Of a stretch of DNA of 64,000 nt, positions 19,701 to 35,700 are shown one piece after another. This stretch comes from Scolanthus callimorphus (taxonomy: Eukaryota; Cnidaria; Anthozoa; Actiniaria; Edwardsiidae). Within the stretch, counting starts at the first letter, position 1, and every line of letters begins with the position of its first letter. The position numbers were made by a program, and so were the translations under genes. Under the pieces are notes generated by a model that was given only the letters and a program-made list of their open reading frames with translations, had not been told where the DNA came from and did no database searches. The stretch lies in the NCBI GenBank assembly GCA_033964015.1, contig CM066912.1:11567399-11631398 (forward strand). The letters are read 5' to 3'.

Positions 19701-22700
19701 ACAACGAATCAATGCGCGAGAGGAATCAACATTTACAAGTAATGATAAGCATTAGAAGACAACGAATCAGTGCGCGAGAGGAATCAACATTTACAAGTAA
19801 TGATAAGCATTAGAAGAGAACGAATCAGTGCGCGCGAAGAAACAACATTTACACGTAATTATCAGCATTAGAAGACAATGAATCAGTGCGTGCGAAGAAT
19901 CAACATTTACAAGTAATTATCAGCATTAGAAGACAACGAATCAATGCGCGAGAGGAATCAACATTTACAAGTAATGATAAACATTAGAAGACAACGAATC
20001 AGTGCGCGAGAGGAATCAACATTTGCAAGTAATGATAAGCATTAGAAGACAACGAATAAGAGGGCGCGAAGAATCAACATTTACAAGTAATGATAAGCAT
20101 TAGAAGACAACGAATCAGTGCGCGCGAAGGATCAACATTTGCAAGTAATGATAAGCATTAGAAGACAACGAATCAGTGCGCGCGAAGAATCAACATTTAC
20201 AAGTAATGATAAGCATTAGAAGACAATGAATCAGTGCGCGCGAAGAATCAACATTTACAAGTAATGATAAGCATTAGAAGACAGCGAATCAGTGCGCGCG
20301 AAGAATCAACATTTACATGTAATGATAAGCATTAGAAGACAACGAATCAGTGCGCGCGAACAATCAACATTTACACTAATTATCAGCATTAGAAGACAAC
20401 GAATCAGTGCGCGCGAAGAATCAACATTTACAAGTAATGATAAGCATTAGAAGACAATGAATCAGTGCGCGCGAAGAATCAACATTTACATGTAATGATA
20501 AGCATTAGAAGACAACGAATCAGTGCGCGCGAACAATCAACATTTACACTAATTATCAGCATTAGAAGACAACGAATCAGTGCGCGCGAAGAATCAACAT
20601 TTACAAGTAACCATAAGCATTAGAAGACGACGAATCAGTGCGCGCGAAGAATCAACATTTACAAGTAATGATAAGCATTAGAAGACAATGAATCAGTGCG
20701 CGCGAAGAATCAACATTTACATGTAATGATAAGCATTAGAAGACAACGAATCAGTGCGCGCGAACAATCAACATTTACACTAATTATCAGCATTAGAAGA
20801 CAACGAATCAGTGCGCGCGAAGAATCAACATTTACAAGTAACCATAAGCATTAGAAGACGACGAATCAGTGCGCGCGAAGAATCAACATTTACAAGTAAT
20901 GATAAGCATTAAGACAACGAATCAGTGCGCGCGAAGAATCAACATTTACAAGTAACCATAAGCATTAGAAGACAACGAATCAGTGCGCGCGAAGAATCAA
21001 CATTTACATGTAATGATAAGCCTTAGAAGACAACGAATCAGTGCGCGCGAAGAATCAACATTTACAAGTAATGATAAGCATTAGAAGACAACGAACCAGT
21101 GCGTGCGAAGAATCAACATTTACAAGTAACCATAAGCATTAGAAGACAACGAATCAGTGCGCGCGAAGAATCAACATTTACAAGTAACCATAAGCATTAG
21201 AAGACAACGAATCAGTGTGCGCGAAGAATCAACATTTACAAGTAATGATAAGCATTAGAAGACAACGAATCAGTGCGCGCGAACAATCAACATTTACAAG
21301 TAACCATAAGCATTAGAAGACAACGAATCAGTGTGCGCGAAGAATCAACATTTACAAGTAATGAGAAGCATTAGAAGACGATGAATCAGTGCGCGCGAAC
21401 AATCAACATTTACAAGTAACCATAAGCATTAGAAGACAACGAATCAGTGTGCGCGAAGAATCAACATTTACAAGTAATGATAAGCATTAGAAGACGACGA
21501 ACCAGTGCGTGCGAAGAATCAACATATACAAGTAATTATCAGCATTAGAAGACAACGAATCAGTGCGCGCGAAGAATCAACATTTACAAGTAATGATAAG
21601 CATTAGAAGACGACGAATCAGTGCGCGCGAAGAGTCAACATTTACACGTAATGATAAGCATTAGAAGACAACGAATCAGTGCGCGCGAAGAATCAACATT
21701 TGCGAGTAATGATAAGCATTAGAAGACAACGAATCAGTGCGCGCGAAGAATCAACATTTATAAGTAATGATAAGCATTAGAAGACAACGAATCAGTGCGC
21801 GCGAAGAATCAACATTTACAAGTAACCATAAGCATTAGAAGACAACGAATCAGTGCGCGCGAAGAATCAACATTTACACGTAATGATAAGCATTAGAAGA
21901 CAACGAATCAGTGCGCGCGAACAATCAACATTTACACGTAATGATAAGCATTAGAAGACAAGGAATCAGTGCGCGCGAATAATCAACATTTACACGTAAT
22001 GATAAGCATTAGAAGACAACGAATCAGTGCGCGCGAAGAATCAACATTTACACGTAATGATAAGCATTAGAAGACAACGAATCAGTGCGCGCGAATAATC
22101 AACATTTACACGTAATGATAAGCATTAGAAGACAACGAATCAGTGCGCGCGAAGAATCAACATTTACACGTAATGATAAGCATTAGAAGACAACGAATCA
22201 GTGCGCGCGAACAATCAACATTTACAAGTAATGATAAGCATTAGAAGACAAGGAATCAGTGCGCGCGAAGAGTCAACATTTACAAGTAATGATAAGCATT
22301 AGAAGACAAGGAATCAGTGTGCGAAGAATCAACATTTACAAGTAATGATAAGCATTAGAAGACAAGGAATCAGTGCGCGCAAAGAATCAACATTTACAAG
22401 TAATGATAAGCATTAGAAGACAAGGAATCAGTGCGCGCGAAGAATCAACATTTACAAGTAATGATAAGCATTAGAAGACAACGAATCAGTGCGCGCGAAC
22501 AATCAACATTTACAAGTAATGATAAGCATTAGAAGACAACGAATCAGTGCGCGCGAACAATCAACATTTACAAGTAATGATAAACATTAGAAGAGAAGGA
22601 ATCAGTGCGCGCGAAGAGTCAACATTTACAAGTAATGATAAGCATTAGAAGACAACGAATCAGTGCGCGCGAACAATCAACATTTACAAGTAATGATAAG

Positions 22701-25700
22701 CATTAGAAGACAACGAATCAGTGCGCGCGAACAATCAACATTTACAAGTAATGATAAGCATTAGAAGAGAAGGAATCAGTGCGCGCGAAGAGTCAACATT
22801 TACAAGTAATGATAAGCATTAGAAGACAACGAATCAGTGCGCGCGAACAATCAACATTTACAAGTAATTATAAGCATTAGAAGACGACGAATCAGTGCGC
22901 GCGAAGAATCAACATTTACACGTAATGATAAGCATTAGAAGACAACGAATCAGTGCGTGCGAAGAATCAACATTTACGAGTAATGATCAGCATTAGAAGA
23001 CAACGAATCAGTGCGCGCGAAGAATCAACATTTACGAGTAATGATAAGCATTAGAAGACAACGAATCAGTGCGCGCGAAGAAACAACATTTACACGTAAT
23101 TATCAGCATTAGAACACAACGAATCAGTGCGTGCGAAGAATCAACATTTACAAGTAATTATCAGCATTAGAAGACAACGAATCAATGCGCGAGAGGAATC
23201 AACATTTACAAGTAATGATAAGCATTAGAAGACAACGAATCAGTGCGCGAGAGGAATCAACATTTACAAGTAATGATAAGCATTAGAAGAGAACGAATCA
23301 GTGCGCGCGAAGAAACAACATTTACACGTAATTATCAGCATTAGAAGACAATGAATCAGTGCGTGCGAAGAATCAACATTTACAAGTAATTATCAGCATT
23401 AGAAGACAACGAATCAATGCGCGAGAGGAATCAACATTTACAAGTAATGATAAGCATTAGAAGACAACGAATCAGTGCGCGAGAGGAATCAACATTTGCA
23501 AGTAATGATAAGCATTAGAAGACAACGAATAAGAGGGCGCGAATAATCAACATTTACAAGTAATTATAAGCATTAGAAGACAACGAATCAGTGCGCGCGA
23601 AGAATCAACATTTACAAGTAATGATAAGCATTAGAAGACAATGAATCAGTGCGCGCGAAGAATCAACATTTACATGTAATGATAAGCATTAGAAGACAAC
23701 GAATCAGTGCGCGCGAACAATCAACATTTACACTAATTATGAGCATTAGAAGACAACGAATCAGTGCGCGCGAAGAATCAACATTTACAAGTAACCATAA
23801 GCATTAGAAGACGACGAATCAGTGCGCGCGAAGAATCAACATTTACAAGTAATGATAAGCATTAGAAGACAATGAATCAGTGCGCGCGAAGAATCAACAT
23901 TTACATGTAATGATAAGCATTAGAAGACAACGAATCAGAGCGCGCGAAGAATCAACATTTACACTAATTATCAGCATTAGAAGACAACGAATCAGTGCGC
24001 GCGAAGAATCAACATTTACAAGTAACCATAAGCATTAGAAGACGACGAATCAGTGCGCGCGAAGAATCAACATTTACAAGTAATGATAAGCATTAGAAGA
24101 CAACGAATCAGTGCGCGCGAAGAATCAACATTTACAAGTAACCATAAGCATTAGAAGACAACGAATCAGTGCGCGCGAAGAATCAACATTTACATGTAAT
24201 GATAAGCGTTAGAAGACAACGAATCAGTGCGCGCGAAGAATCAACATTTACAAGTAATGATAAGCATTAGAAGACAACGAACCAGTGCGTGCGAAGAATC
24301 AACATTTACAAGTAACCATAAGCATTAGAAGACAACGAATCAGTGCGCGCGAAGAATCAACATTTACAAGTAACCATAAGCATTAGAAGACAACGAATCA
24401 GTGTGCGCGAAGAATCAACATTTACAAGTAATGATAAGCATTAGAAGACAACGAATCAGTGCGCGCGAACAATCAACATTTACAAGTAACCATAAGCATT
24501 AGAAGACAACGAATCATTGTGCGCGAAGAATCAACATTTACAAGTAATGATAAGCATTAGAAGACGATGAATCAGTGCGCGCGAACAATCAACATTTACA
24601 AGTAACCATAAGCATTAGAAGACAACGAATCAGTGTGCGCGAAGAATCAACATTTACAAGTAATGATAAGCATTAGAAGACGACGAACCAGTGCGTGCGA
24701 AGAATCAACATTTACAAGTAATGATAAGCATTAGAAGAGAACGAATCAGTGCGCGCGAAGAATCAACATTTACACGTAATGATCAGCATTAGAAGACAAC
24801 GAATCAGTGCGCGCGAAGAAACAACATTTACACGTAATTATCAGCATTAGAAGACAATGAATCAGTGCGTGCGAAGAATCAACATTTACAAGTAATTATC
24901 AGCATTAGAAGACAACGAATCAATGCGCGAGAGGAATCAACATTTACAAGTAATGATAAGCATTAGAAGACAACGAATCAGTGCGCGAGTAATGATAAGC
25001 ATTAGGAGAGAACGAATCAGTGCGCGCGAAGAAACAACATTTACACGTAATTATCAGCATTAGAAGACAATGAATCAGTGCGTGCGAAGAATCAACATTT
25101 ACAAGTAATTATCAGCATTAGAAGACAACGAATCAATGCGCGAGAGGAATCAACATTTACAAGTAATGATAAACATTAGAAGACAACGAATCAGTGCGCG
25201 AGAGGAATCAACATTTGCAAGTAATGATAAGCATTAGAAGACAACGAATAAGAGGGCGCGAAGAATCAACATTTACAAGTAATGATAAGCATTAGAAGAC
25301 AACGAATCAGTGCGCGCGAAGGATCAACATTTGCAAGTAATGATAAGCATTAGAAGACAACGAATCAGTGCGCGCGAAGAATCAACATTTACAAGTAATG
25401 ATAAGCATTAGAAGACAATGAATCAGTGCGCGCGAAGAATCAACATTTACAAGTAATGATAAGCATTAAAAGACAGTGAATCAGTGCGCGCGAAGAATCA
25501 ACATTTACAAGTAATGATAAGCATTAGAAGACAACGAATCAGTGCGCGCGAAGAATCAACATTTACAAGTAATGATAAGCATTAGAAGACAATGAATCAG
25601 TGCGCGCGAAGAATCAACATTTACATGTAATGATAAGCATTAGAAGACAACGAATCAGTGCGCGCGAACAATCAACATTTACACTAATTATCATCATTAG

Positions 25701-28700
25701 AAGACAACGAATCAGTGCGCGCGAAGAATCAACATTTACAAGTAATGATAAGCATTAGAAGACAATGAATCAGTGCGCGCGAAGAATCAACATTTACATG
25801 TAATGATAAGCATTAGAAGACAACGAATCAGTGCGCGCGAACAATCAACATTTACACTAATTATCAGCATTAGAAGACAACGAATCAGTGCGCGCGAAGA
25901 ATCAACATTTACAAGTAACCATAAGCATTAGAAGACGACGAATCAGTGCGCGCGAAGAATCAACATTTACAAGTAATGATAAGCATTAGAAGACAATGAA
26001 TCAGTGCGCGCGAAGAATCAACATTTACATGTAATGATAAGCATTAGAAGACAACGAATCAGTGCGCGCGAACAATCAACATTTACACTAATTATCAGCA
26101 TTAGAAGACAACGAATCAGTGCGCGCGAAGAATCAACATTTACAAGTAACCATAAGCATTAGAAGACGACGAATCAGTGCGCGCGAAGAATCAACATTTA
26201 CAAGTAATGATAAGCATTAAGACAACGAATCAGTGCGCGCGAAGAATCAACATTTACAAGTAACCATCAGCATTAGAAGACAACGAATCAGTGCGCGCGA
26301 AGAATCAACATTTACATGTAATGATAAGCGTTAGAAGACAACGAATCAGTGCGCGCGAAGAATCAACATTTACAAGTAATGATAAGCATTAGAAGACAAC
26401 GAACCAGTGCGTGCGAAGAATCAACATTTACAAGTAACCATAAGCATTAGAATCAGTGCGCGCGAACAATCAACATTTACAAGTAACCATAAGCATTAGA
26501 AGACAACGAATCAGTGTGCGCGAAGAATCAACATTTACAAGTAATGATAAGCATTAGAAGACGACGAACCAGTGCGTGCGAAGAATCAACATTTACAAGT
26601 AATTATCAGCATTAGAAGACAACGAATCAGTGCGCGCGAACAATCAACATTTACGCTAATTATCAGCATTAGAAGACAACGAATCAGTGCGCGCGAAGAA
26701 TCAACATTTACAAGTAACCATAAGCATTAGAAGACGACGAATCAGTGCGCGCGAAGAATCAACATTTACAAGTAATGATAAGCATTAGAAGACAACGAAT
26801 CAGTGCGCGCGAAGAATCAACATTTACAAGTAACCATAAGCATTAGAAGACAACGAATCAGTGCGCGCGAAGAATCAACATTTACATGTAATGATAAGCG
26901 TTAGAAGACAACGAATCAGTGCGCGCGAAGAATCAACATTTACAAGTAATGATAAGCATTAGAAGACAACGAACCAGTGCGTGCGAAGAATCAACATTTA
27001 CAAGTAACCATAAGCATTAGAAGACAACGAATCAGTGCGCGCGAAGAATCAACATTTACAAGTAACCATAAGCATTAGAAGACAACGAATCAGTGCGCGA
27101 AGAATCAACATTTACAAGTAATGATAAGCATTAGAAGACAACGAATCAGTGCGCGCGAACAATCAACATTTACAAGTAACCATAAGCATTAGAAGACAAC
27201 GAATCAGTGTGCGCGAAGAATCAACATTTACAAGTAATGATAAGCATTAGAAGACGATGAATCAGTGCGCGCGAACAATCAACATTTACAAGTAACCATA
27301 AGCATTAGAAGACAACGAATCAGTGTGCGCGAAGAATCAACATTTACAAGTAATGATAAGCATTAGAAGACGACGAACCAGTGCGTGCGAAGAATCAACA
27401 TTTACAAGTAATTATCAGCATTAGAAGACAACGAATCAGTGCGCGCGAAGAATCAACATTTACAAGTAATGATAAGCATTAGAAGACGACGAATCAGTGC
27501 GCGCGAAGAGTCAACATTTACACTAATTATCAGCATTAGAAGACAACGAATCAGTGCGCGCGAAGAATCAACATTTACAAGTAACCATAAGCATTAGAAG
27601 ACGACGAATCAGTGCGCGCGAAGAATCAACATTTACAAGTAATGATTAGCATTAGAAGACAACGAATCAGTGCGCGCGAACAATCAACATTTACAAGTAA
27701 CCATAAGCATTAGAAGACAACGAATCAGTGCGCGCGAACAATCAACATTTACACTAATTATCAGCATTAGAAGACAACGAATCAGTGCGTGCGAAGAATC
27801 AACATTTACAAGTAACCATAAGCATTAGAAGACGACGAATCAGTGCGCGCGAAGAATCAACATTTACAAGTAATGATAAGCATTAGAAGACAACGAATCA
27901 GTGCGCGCGAAGAATCAACATTTACAAGTAACCATAAGCATTAGAAGACAACGAATCAGTGCGCGCGAAGAATCAACATTTACATGTAATGATAAGCGTT
28001 AGATGACAACGAATCAGTGCGCGCGAAGAATCAACATTTACAAGTAATGATAAGCATTAGAAGACAACGAACCAGTGCGTGCGAAGAATCAACATTTACA
28101 AGTAACCATAAGCATTAGAAGACAACGAATCAGTGCGCGCGAAGAATCAACATTTACAAGTAACCATAAGCATTAGAAGACAACGAATCAGTGTGCGCGA
28201 AGAATCAACATTTACAAGTAATGATAAGCATTAGAAGACAACGAATCAGTGCGCGCGAACAATCAACATTTACAAGTAACCATAAGCATTAGAAGACAAC
28301 GAATCAGTGTGCGCGAAGAATCAACATTTACAAGTAATGATAAGCATTAGAAGACGATGAATCAGTGCGCGCGAACAATCAACATTTACAAGTAACCATA
28401 AGCATTAGAAGACAACGAATCAGTGTGCGCGAAGAATCAACATTTACAAGTAATGATAAGCATTAGAAGACGACGAACCAGTGCGTGCGAAGAATCAACA
28501 TTTACAAGTAATTATCAGCATTAGAAGACAACGAATAAGTGCGCGCGAAGAATCAACATTTACAAGTAATGATAAGCATTAGAAGACGACGAATCAGTGC
28601 GCGCGAAGAGTCAACATTTACACGTAATGATAAGCATTAGAAGACAACGAATCAGTGCGCGCGAAGAATCAACATTTGCGAGTAATGATAAGCATTAGAA

Positions 28701-31700
28701 GACAACGAATCAGTGCGCGCGAAGAATCAACATTTATAAGTAATGATAAGCATTAGAAGACAACGAATCAGTGCGCGCGAAGAATCAACATTTACAAGTA
28801 ACCATAAGCATTAGAAGACAACGAATCAGTGCTCGCGAAGAATCAACATTTACACGTAATGATAAGCATTAGAAGACAACGAATCAGTGCGCGCGAACAA
28901 TCAACATTTACACGTAATGATAAGCATTAGAAGACAAGGAATCAGTGCGCGCGAATAATCAACATTTACACGTAATGATAAGCATTAGAAGACAACGAAT
29001 CAGTGCGCGCGAAGAATCAACATTTACACGTAATGATAAGCATTAGAAGACAACGAATCAGTGCGCGCGAATAATCAACATTTACACGTAATGATAAGCA
29101 TTAGAAGACAACGAATCAGTGCGCGCGAAGAATCAACATTTACACGTAATGATAAGCATTAGAAGACAACGAATCAGTGCGCGCGAACAATCAACATTTA
29201 CAAGTAATGATAAGCATTAGAAGACAAGGAATCAGTGCGCGCGAAGAGTCAACATTTACAAGTAATGATAAGCATTAGAAGACAAGGAATCAGTGTGCGA
29301 AGAATCAACATTTACAAGTAATGATAAGCATTAGAAGACAAGGAATCAGTGCGCGCAAAGAATCAACATTTACAAGTAATGATAAGCATTAGAAGACAAG
29401 GAATCAGTGCGCGCGAAGAATCAACATTTACAAGTAATGATAAGCATTAGAAGACAACGAATCAGTGCGCGCGAACAATCAACATTTACAAGTAATGATA
29501 AGCATTAGAAGACAACGAATCAGTGCGCGCGAACAATCAACATTTACAAGTAATGATAAGCATTAGAAGAGAAGGAATCAGTGCGCGCGAAGAGTCAACA
29601 TTTACAAGTAATGATAAGCATTAGAAGACAACGAATCAGTTCGCGCGAACAATCAACATTTACAAGTAATGATAAGCATTAGAAGACAACGAATCAGTGC
29701 GCGCGAACAATCAACATTTACAAGTAATGATAAGCATTAGAAGAGAAGGAATCAGTGCGCGCGAAGAGTCAACATTTACAAGTAATGATAAGCATTAGAA
29801 GACAACGAATCAGTGCGCGCGAACAATCAACATTTACGAGTAATGATCAGCATTAGAAGACAACGAATCAGTGCGCGCGAAGAATCAACATTTACGAGTA
29901 ATGATAAGCATTAGAAGACAACGAATCAGTGCGCGCGAAGAAACAACATTTACACGTAATTATCAGCATTAGAACACAATGAATCAGTGCGTGCGAAGAA
30001 TCAACATTTACAAGTAATTATCAGCATTAGAAGACAACGAATCAATGCGCGAGAGGAATCAACATTTACAAGTAATGATAAGCATTAGAAGACAACGAAT
30101 CAGTGCGCGAGAGGAATCAACATTTACAAGTAATGATAAGCATTAGAAGAGAACGAATCAGTGCGCGCGAAGAAACAACATTTACACGTAATTATCAGCA
30201 TTAGAAGACAATGAATCAGTGCGTGCGAAGAATCAACATTTACAAGTAATTATCAGCATTAGAAGACAACGAATCAATGCGCGAGAGGAATCAACATTTT
30301 CAAGTAATGATAAGCATTAGAAGACAACGAATCAGTGCGCGAGAGGAATCAACATTTGCAAGTAATGATAAGCATTAGAAGACAACGAATAAGAGGGCGC
30401 GAATAATCAACATTTACAAGTAATTATAAGCATTAGAAGACAACGAATCAGTGCGCGCGAAGAATCAACATTTACAAGTAATGATAAGCATTAGAAGACA
30501 ATGAATCAGTGCGCGCGAAGAATCAACATTTACATGTAATGATAAGCATTAGAAGACAACGAATCAGTGCGCGCGAACAATCAACATTTACACTAATTAT
30601 GAGCATTAGAAGACAACGAATCAGTGCGCGCGAAGAATCAACATTTACAAGTAACCATAAGCATTAGAAGACGACGAATCAGTGCGCGCGAAGAATCAAC
30701 ATTTACAAGTAATGATAAGCATTAGAAGACAATGAATCAGTGCGCGCGAAGAATCAACATTTACATGTAATGATAAGCATTAGAAGACAACGAATCAGTG
30801 CGCGCGAACAATCAACATTTACACTAATTATCAGCATTAGAAGACAACGAATCAGTGCGCGCGAAGAATCAACATTTACAAGTAACCATAAGCATTAGAA
30901 GACGACGAATCAGTGCGCGCGAAGAATCAACATTTACAAGTAATGATAAGCATTAGAAGAGAACGAATCAGTGCGCGCGAAGAAACAACATTTACACGTA
31001 ATTATCAGCATTAGAAGACAATGAATCAGTGCGTGCGAAGAATCAACATTTACAAGTAATTATCAGCATTAAAAGACAACGAATCAATGCGCGAGAGGAA
31101 TCAACATTTACAAGTAATGATAAGCATTAGAAGACAACGAATCAGTGCGCGAGAGGAATCAACATTTGCAAGTAATGATAAGCATTAGAAGACAACGAAT
31201 AAGAGGGCGCGAATAATCAACATTTACAAGTAATTATAAGCATTAGAAGACAACGAATCAGTGCGCGCGAAGAATCAACATTTACAAGTAATGATAAGCA
31301 TTAGAAGACAATGAATCAGTGCGCGCGAAGAATCAACATTTACATGTAATGATAAGCATTAGAAGACAACGAATCAGTGCGCGCGAACAATCAACATTTA
31401 CACTAATTATGAGCATTAGAAGACAACGAATCAGTGCGCGCGAAGAATCAACATTTACAAGTAACCATAAGCATTAGAAGACGACGAATCAGTGCGCGCG
31501 AAGAATCAACATTTACAAGTAATGATAAGCATTAGAAGACAACGAATCAGTGCGTGCGAAGAATCAACATTTACATGTAATGATAAGCATTAGAAGAGAA
31601 CGAATCAGTGCGCGCGAAGAAACAACATTTACACGTAATTATCAGCATTAGAAGACAATGAGTCAGTGCGTGCGAAGAATCAACATTTACAAGTAATTAT

Positions 31701-32361
31701 CAGCATTAGAAGACAATGAATCAGTGCGTGCGAAGAATCAACATTTACAAGTAATTATCAGCATTAGAAGACAACGAATCAATGCGCGAGAGGAATCAAC
31801 ATTTACAAGTAATTATAAGCATTAGAAGACAACGAATCAGTGCGCGAGAGGAATCAACATTTGCAAGTAATGATAAGCATTAGAAGACAACGAATCAGTG
31901 CGCGCGAAGAATCAACATTTACGAGTAATGATAAGCATTAGAAGAGAACGAATCAGTGCGCGCGAAGAATAAACATTTACAAGTAATGATAAGCATTAGA
32001 AGAGAACGAATCAGTGCGCGCGAAGAATCAACATTTACACGTAATGATAAGCATTAGAAGACAACGAATCAGTGCGCGCGAAGAATCAACATTTACAAGT
32101 AATGATAAGCATTAGAAGACAACGAATCAGTGCGCGCGAAGAATCAACATTTACACGTAATGATAAGCATTAGAAGACAACGAATCAGTGCGCGCGAAGA
32201 AACAACATTTACACGTAATGATAAGCATTAGAAGACAACGAATCAGTGCGCGCGAATAATCAACATTTGCAAGTAATTATCAGCATTAGAAGACAACGAA
32301 TCAGTGGGCGCGAATAATCAACATTTGCAAGTAATTATCGGCATTAGAAGACAACGAATAA
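16721..32361 (+). repeat. Homogeneous satellite block before the first inserted element
   Basis: Regular 58-bp monomers with occasional 57- or 56-bp forms (CACTAATTATC lacks one base; GTGCGCGAAC lacks two). The rare variant AATAAGAGGGCGCG occurs at about 18,605, 20,052, 23,527, 25,246, 30,387 and 31,197, each within a recognisable longer run of variants. This shows several internal kilobase-scale duplications. Confidence 0.9.
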
Positions 32362-32749
32362 GGCCCCGTCCACACTACGCCGGCTTAATTTGAAAACGCC
32401 TAATTTTTATACGGTTGTGCCTTCTGTCCACACTACGCGGGCTAAATTTCCCACCGAAAACGGGACTTTTCGAAAACCCTACCGAAAGTGGCCAAATTTG
32501 AAAACGCCGGCTACGCGTTTTAGTGTGGACGGCGAAAACGGATCTTTTCGAAAACGGTGACGTCGTACCACACCGTCTGTGGGGAAATTATGACCGCGGG
32601 CTCTCGTTTTTCTTTTTCGCACATGCGCTTATCGAACGTTCTTGTGCGTTTTCACATTTAGCCGGCGTAGTGTATTCAGAAAATATTAGTTCCGTTTTCG
32701 AAGCAAATTAGCCGTTTTCAAATTTAGCCGGCGTAGTGTGGACGGTGCC
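32362..32749. mobile_element. 388-bp TIR element in satellite, copy 1
   Basis: Begins GGCCCCGTCCACACTACGCC and ends, reversed, GGCACCGTCCACACTACGCC. The inverted repeats span about 44 bp with three mismatches. TAA flanks it at 32359-32361 and 32750-32752. A TAA (TWA) duplication and GG-start ends suggest a PIF/Harbinger-type MITE. Internal short repeats GAAAACGG and TTTCGAAAAC occur. A 62-codon ORF within it is not supported as a gene. Confidence 0.85.
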
Positions 32750-32752
32750 TAA

Positions 32753-35700
32753 GTGCGCGCGGAGAATCAACATTTACAAATAATTAAGACAACGAATCAA
32801 TGCGCGCAAATAAACAACATTCACACCTAATGATAAGCATTAGAAAACAACGAATCAGTGCGCGCGAAGAATCAACATTTACAAGTAACCATAAGCATTA
32901 GAAGACAACGAATCAGTGCGCGCGAAGAATCAACATTTACATGTAATGATAAGCGTTAGAAGACAACGAATCAGTGCGCGCGAAGAATCAACATTTACAA
33001 GTAATGATAAGCATTAGAAGACAACGAACCAGTGCGTGCGAAGAATCAACATTTACAAGTAACCATAAGCATTAGAAGACAACGAATCAGTGCGCGCGAA
33101 GAATCAACATTTACAAGTAACCATAAGCATTAGAAGACAACGAATCAGTGTGCGCGAAGAATCAACATTTACAAGTAATGATAAGCATTAGAAGACAACG
33201 AATCAGTGCGCGCGAACAATCAACATTTACAAGTAACCATAAGCATTAGAAGACAACGAATCAGTGTGCGCGAAGAATCAACATTTACAAGTAATGATAA
33301 GCATTAGAAGACAACGAATCAGTGCGCGCGAACAATCAACATTTACAAGTAACCATAAGCATTAGAAGACAACGAATCAGTGCGCGCGAAGAATCAACAT
33401 TTACAAGTAATGATAAGCATTAGAAGACGATGAATCAGTGCGCGCGAACAATCAACATTTACAAGTAACCATAAGCATTAGAAGACAACGAATCAGTGTG
33501 CGCGAAGAATCAACATTTACAAGTAATGATAAGCATTAGAAGACGACGAACCAGTGCGTGCGAAGAATCAACATTTACAAGTAATTATCAGCATTAGAAG
33601 ACAACGAATCAGTGCGCGCGAAGAATCAACATTTACAAGTAATGATAAGCATTAGAAGACGACGAATCAGTGCGCGCGAAGAATCAACATTTACACGTAA
33701 TGATAAGCATTAGAAGACAACGAATCAGTGCGCGCGAAGAATCAACATTTGCGAGTAATGATAAGCATTAGAAGACAACGAATCAGTGCGCGCGAAGAAT
33801 CAACATTTACAAGTAATGATAAGCATTAGAAGACAACGAATCAGTGCGCGCGAAGAATCAACATTTACAAGTAACCATAAGCATTAGAAGACAACGAATC
33901 AGTGCGCGCGAAGAATCAACATTTACACGTAATGATAAGCATTAGAAGACAACGAATCAGTGCGCGCGAACAATCAACATTTACACGTAATGATAAGCAT
34001 TAGAAGACAACGAATCAGTGCGCGCGAATAATCAACATTTACACGTAATGATAAGCATTAGAAGACAACGAATCAGTGCGCGCGAAGAATCAACATTTAC
34101 ACGTAATGATAAGCATTAGAAGACAACGAATCAGTGCGCGCGAAGAATCAACATTTACAAGTAATGATAAGCATTAGAAGACAAGGAATCAGTGCGCGCA
34201 AAGAATCAACATTTACAAGTAATGATAAGCATTAGAAGACAAGAATCAGTGCGCGCGAAGAATCAACATTTACAAGTAATGATAAGCATTAGAAGACAAC
34301 GAATCAGTGCGCGCGAACAATCAACATTTACAAGTAATGATAAGCATTAGATTACAACGAATCAGTGCGCGCGAACAATCAACATTTACAAGTAATGATA
34401 AGCATTAGAAGACAACGAATCAGTGCGCGCGAAGAGTCAACATTTACAAGTAATGATAAGCATTAGAAGACAACGAATCAGTGCGCGCGAAGAATCAACA
34501 TTTACAAGTAATGATAAGCATTAGAAGACAACGAATCAGTGCGCGCGAACAATCAACATTTACAAGTAATGATAAGCATTAGAAGAGAAGGAATCAGTGC
34601 GCGCGAAGAATCAACATTTACAAGTAATGATAAGCATTAGAAGACAACGAATCAGTGCGCGCGAACAATCAACATTTACAAGTAATGATAAGCATTAGAA
34701 GACAACGAATCAGTGCGCGCGAAGAATCAACATTTACACGTAATGATAAGCATTAGAAGACAACGAATCAGTGCGTGCGAAGAATCAACATTTACGAGTA
34801 ATGATCAGCATTAGAAGACAACGAATCAGTGCGCGCGAAGAATCAACATTTACAAGTAATGATAAGCATTAGAAGACAACGAATCAGTGCGCGCGAAGAA
34901 ACAACATTTACACGTAATTATCAGCATTAGAAGACAACGAATCAGTGCGTGCGAAGAATCAACATTTACAAGTAATTATCAGCATTAGAAGACAACGAAT
35001 CATCCGCGAGAGGAATCAACATTTACAAGTAATGATAAGCATTAGAAGACAACGAATCAGTGCGCGAGAGGAATCAACATTTACAAGTAATGATAAGCAT
35101 TAGAAGAGAACGAATCAGTGCGCGCGAAGAATCAACATTTACACGTAATTATCAGCATTAGAAGACAATGAATCAGTGCGTGCGAAGAATCAACATTTAC
35201 AAGTAATTATCAGCATTAGAAGACAACGAATCAATGCGCGAGAGGAATCAACATTTACAAGTAATGATAAGCATTAGAAGACAACGAATCAGTGCGCGAG
35301 AGGAATCAACATTTACAAGTAATGATAAGCATTAGAAGACAACGAATAAGAGGGCGCGAAGAATCAACATTTACAAGTAATTATAAGCATTAGAAGACAA
35401 CGAATCAGTGCGCGCGAAGAATCAACATTTACAAGTAATGATAAGCATTAGAAGACAACGAATCAGTGCGCGCGAAGAATCAACATTTACATGTAATGAT
35501 AAGCATTAGAAGACAACGAATCAGTGCGCGCGAACAATCAACATTTACACTAATTATGAGCATTAGAAGACAACGAATCAGTGCGCGCGAAGAATCAACA
35601 TTTACAAGTAACCATAAGCATTAGAAGACGACGAATCAGTGCGCGCGAAGAATCAACATTTACAAGTAATGATAAGCATTAGAAGACAACGAATCAGTGC

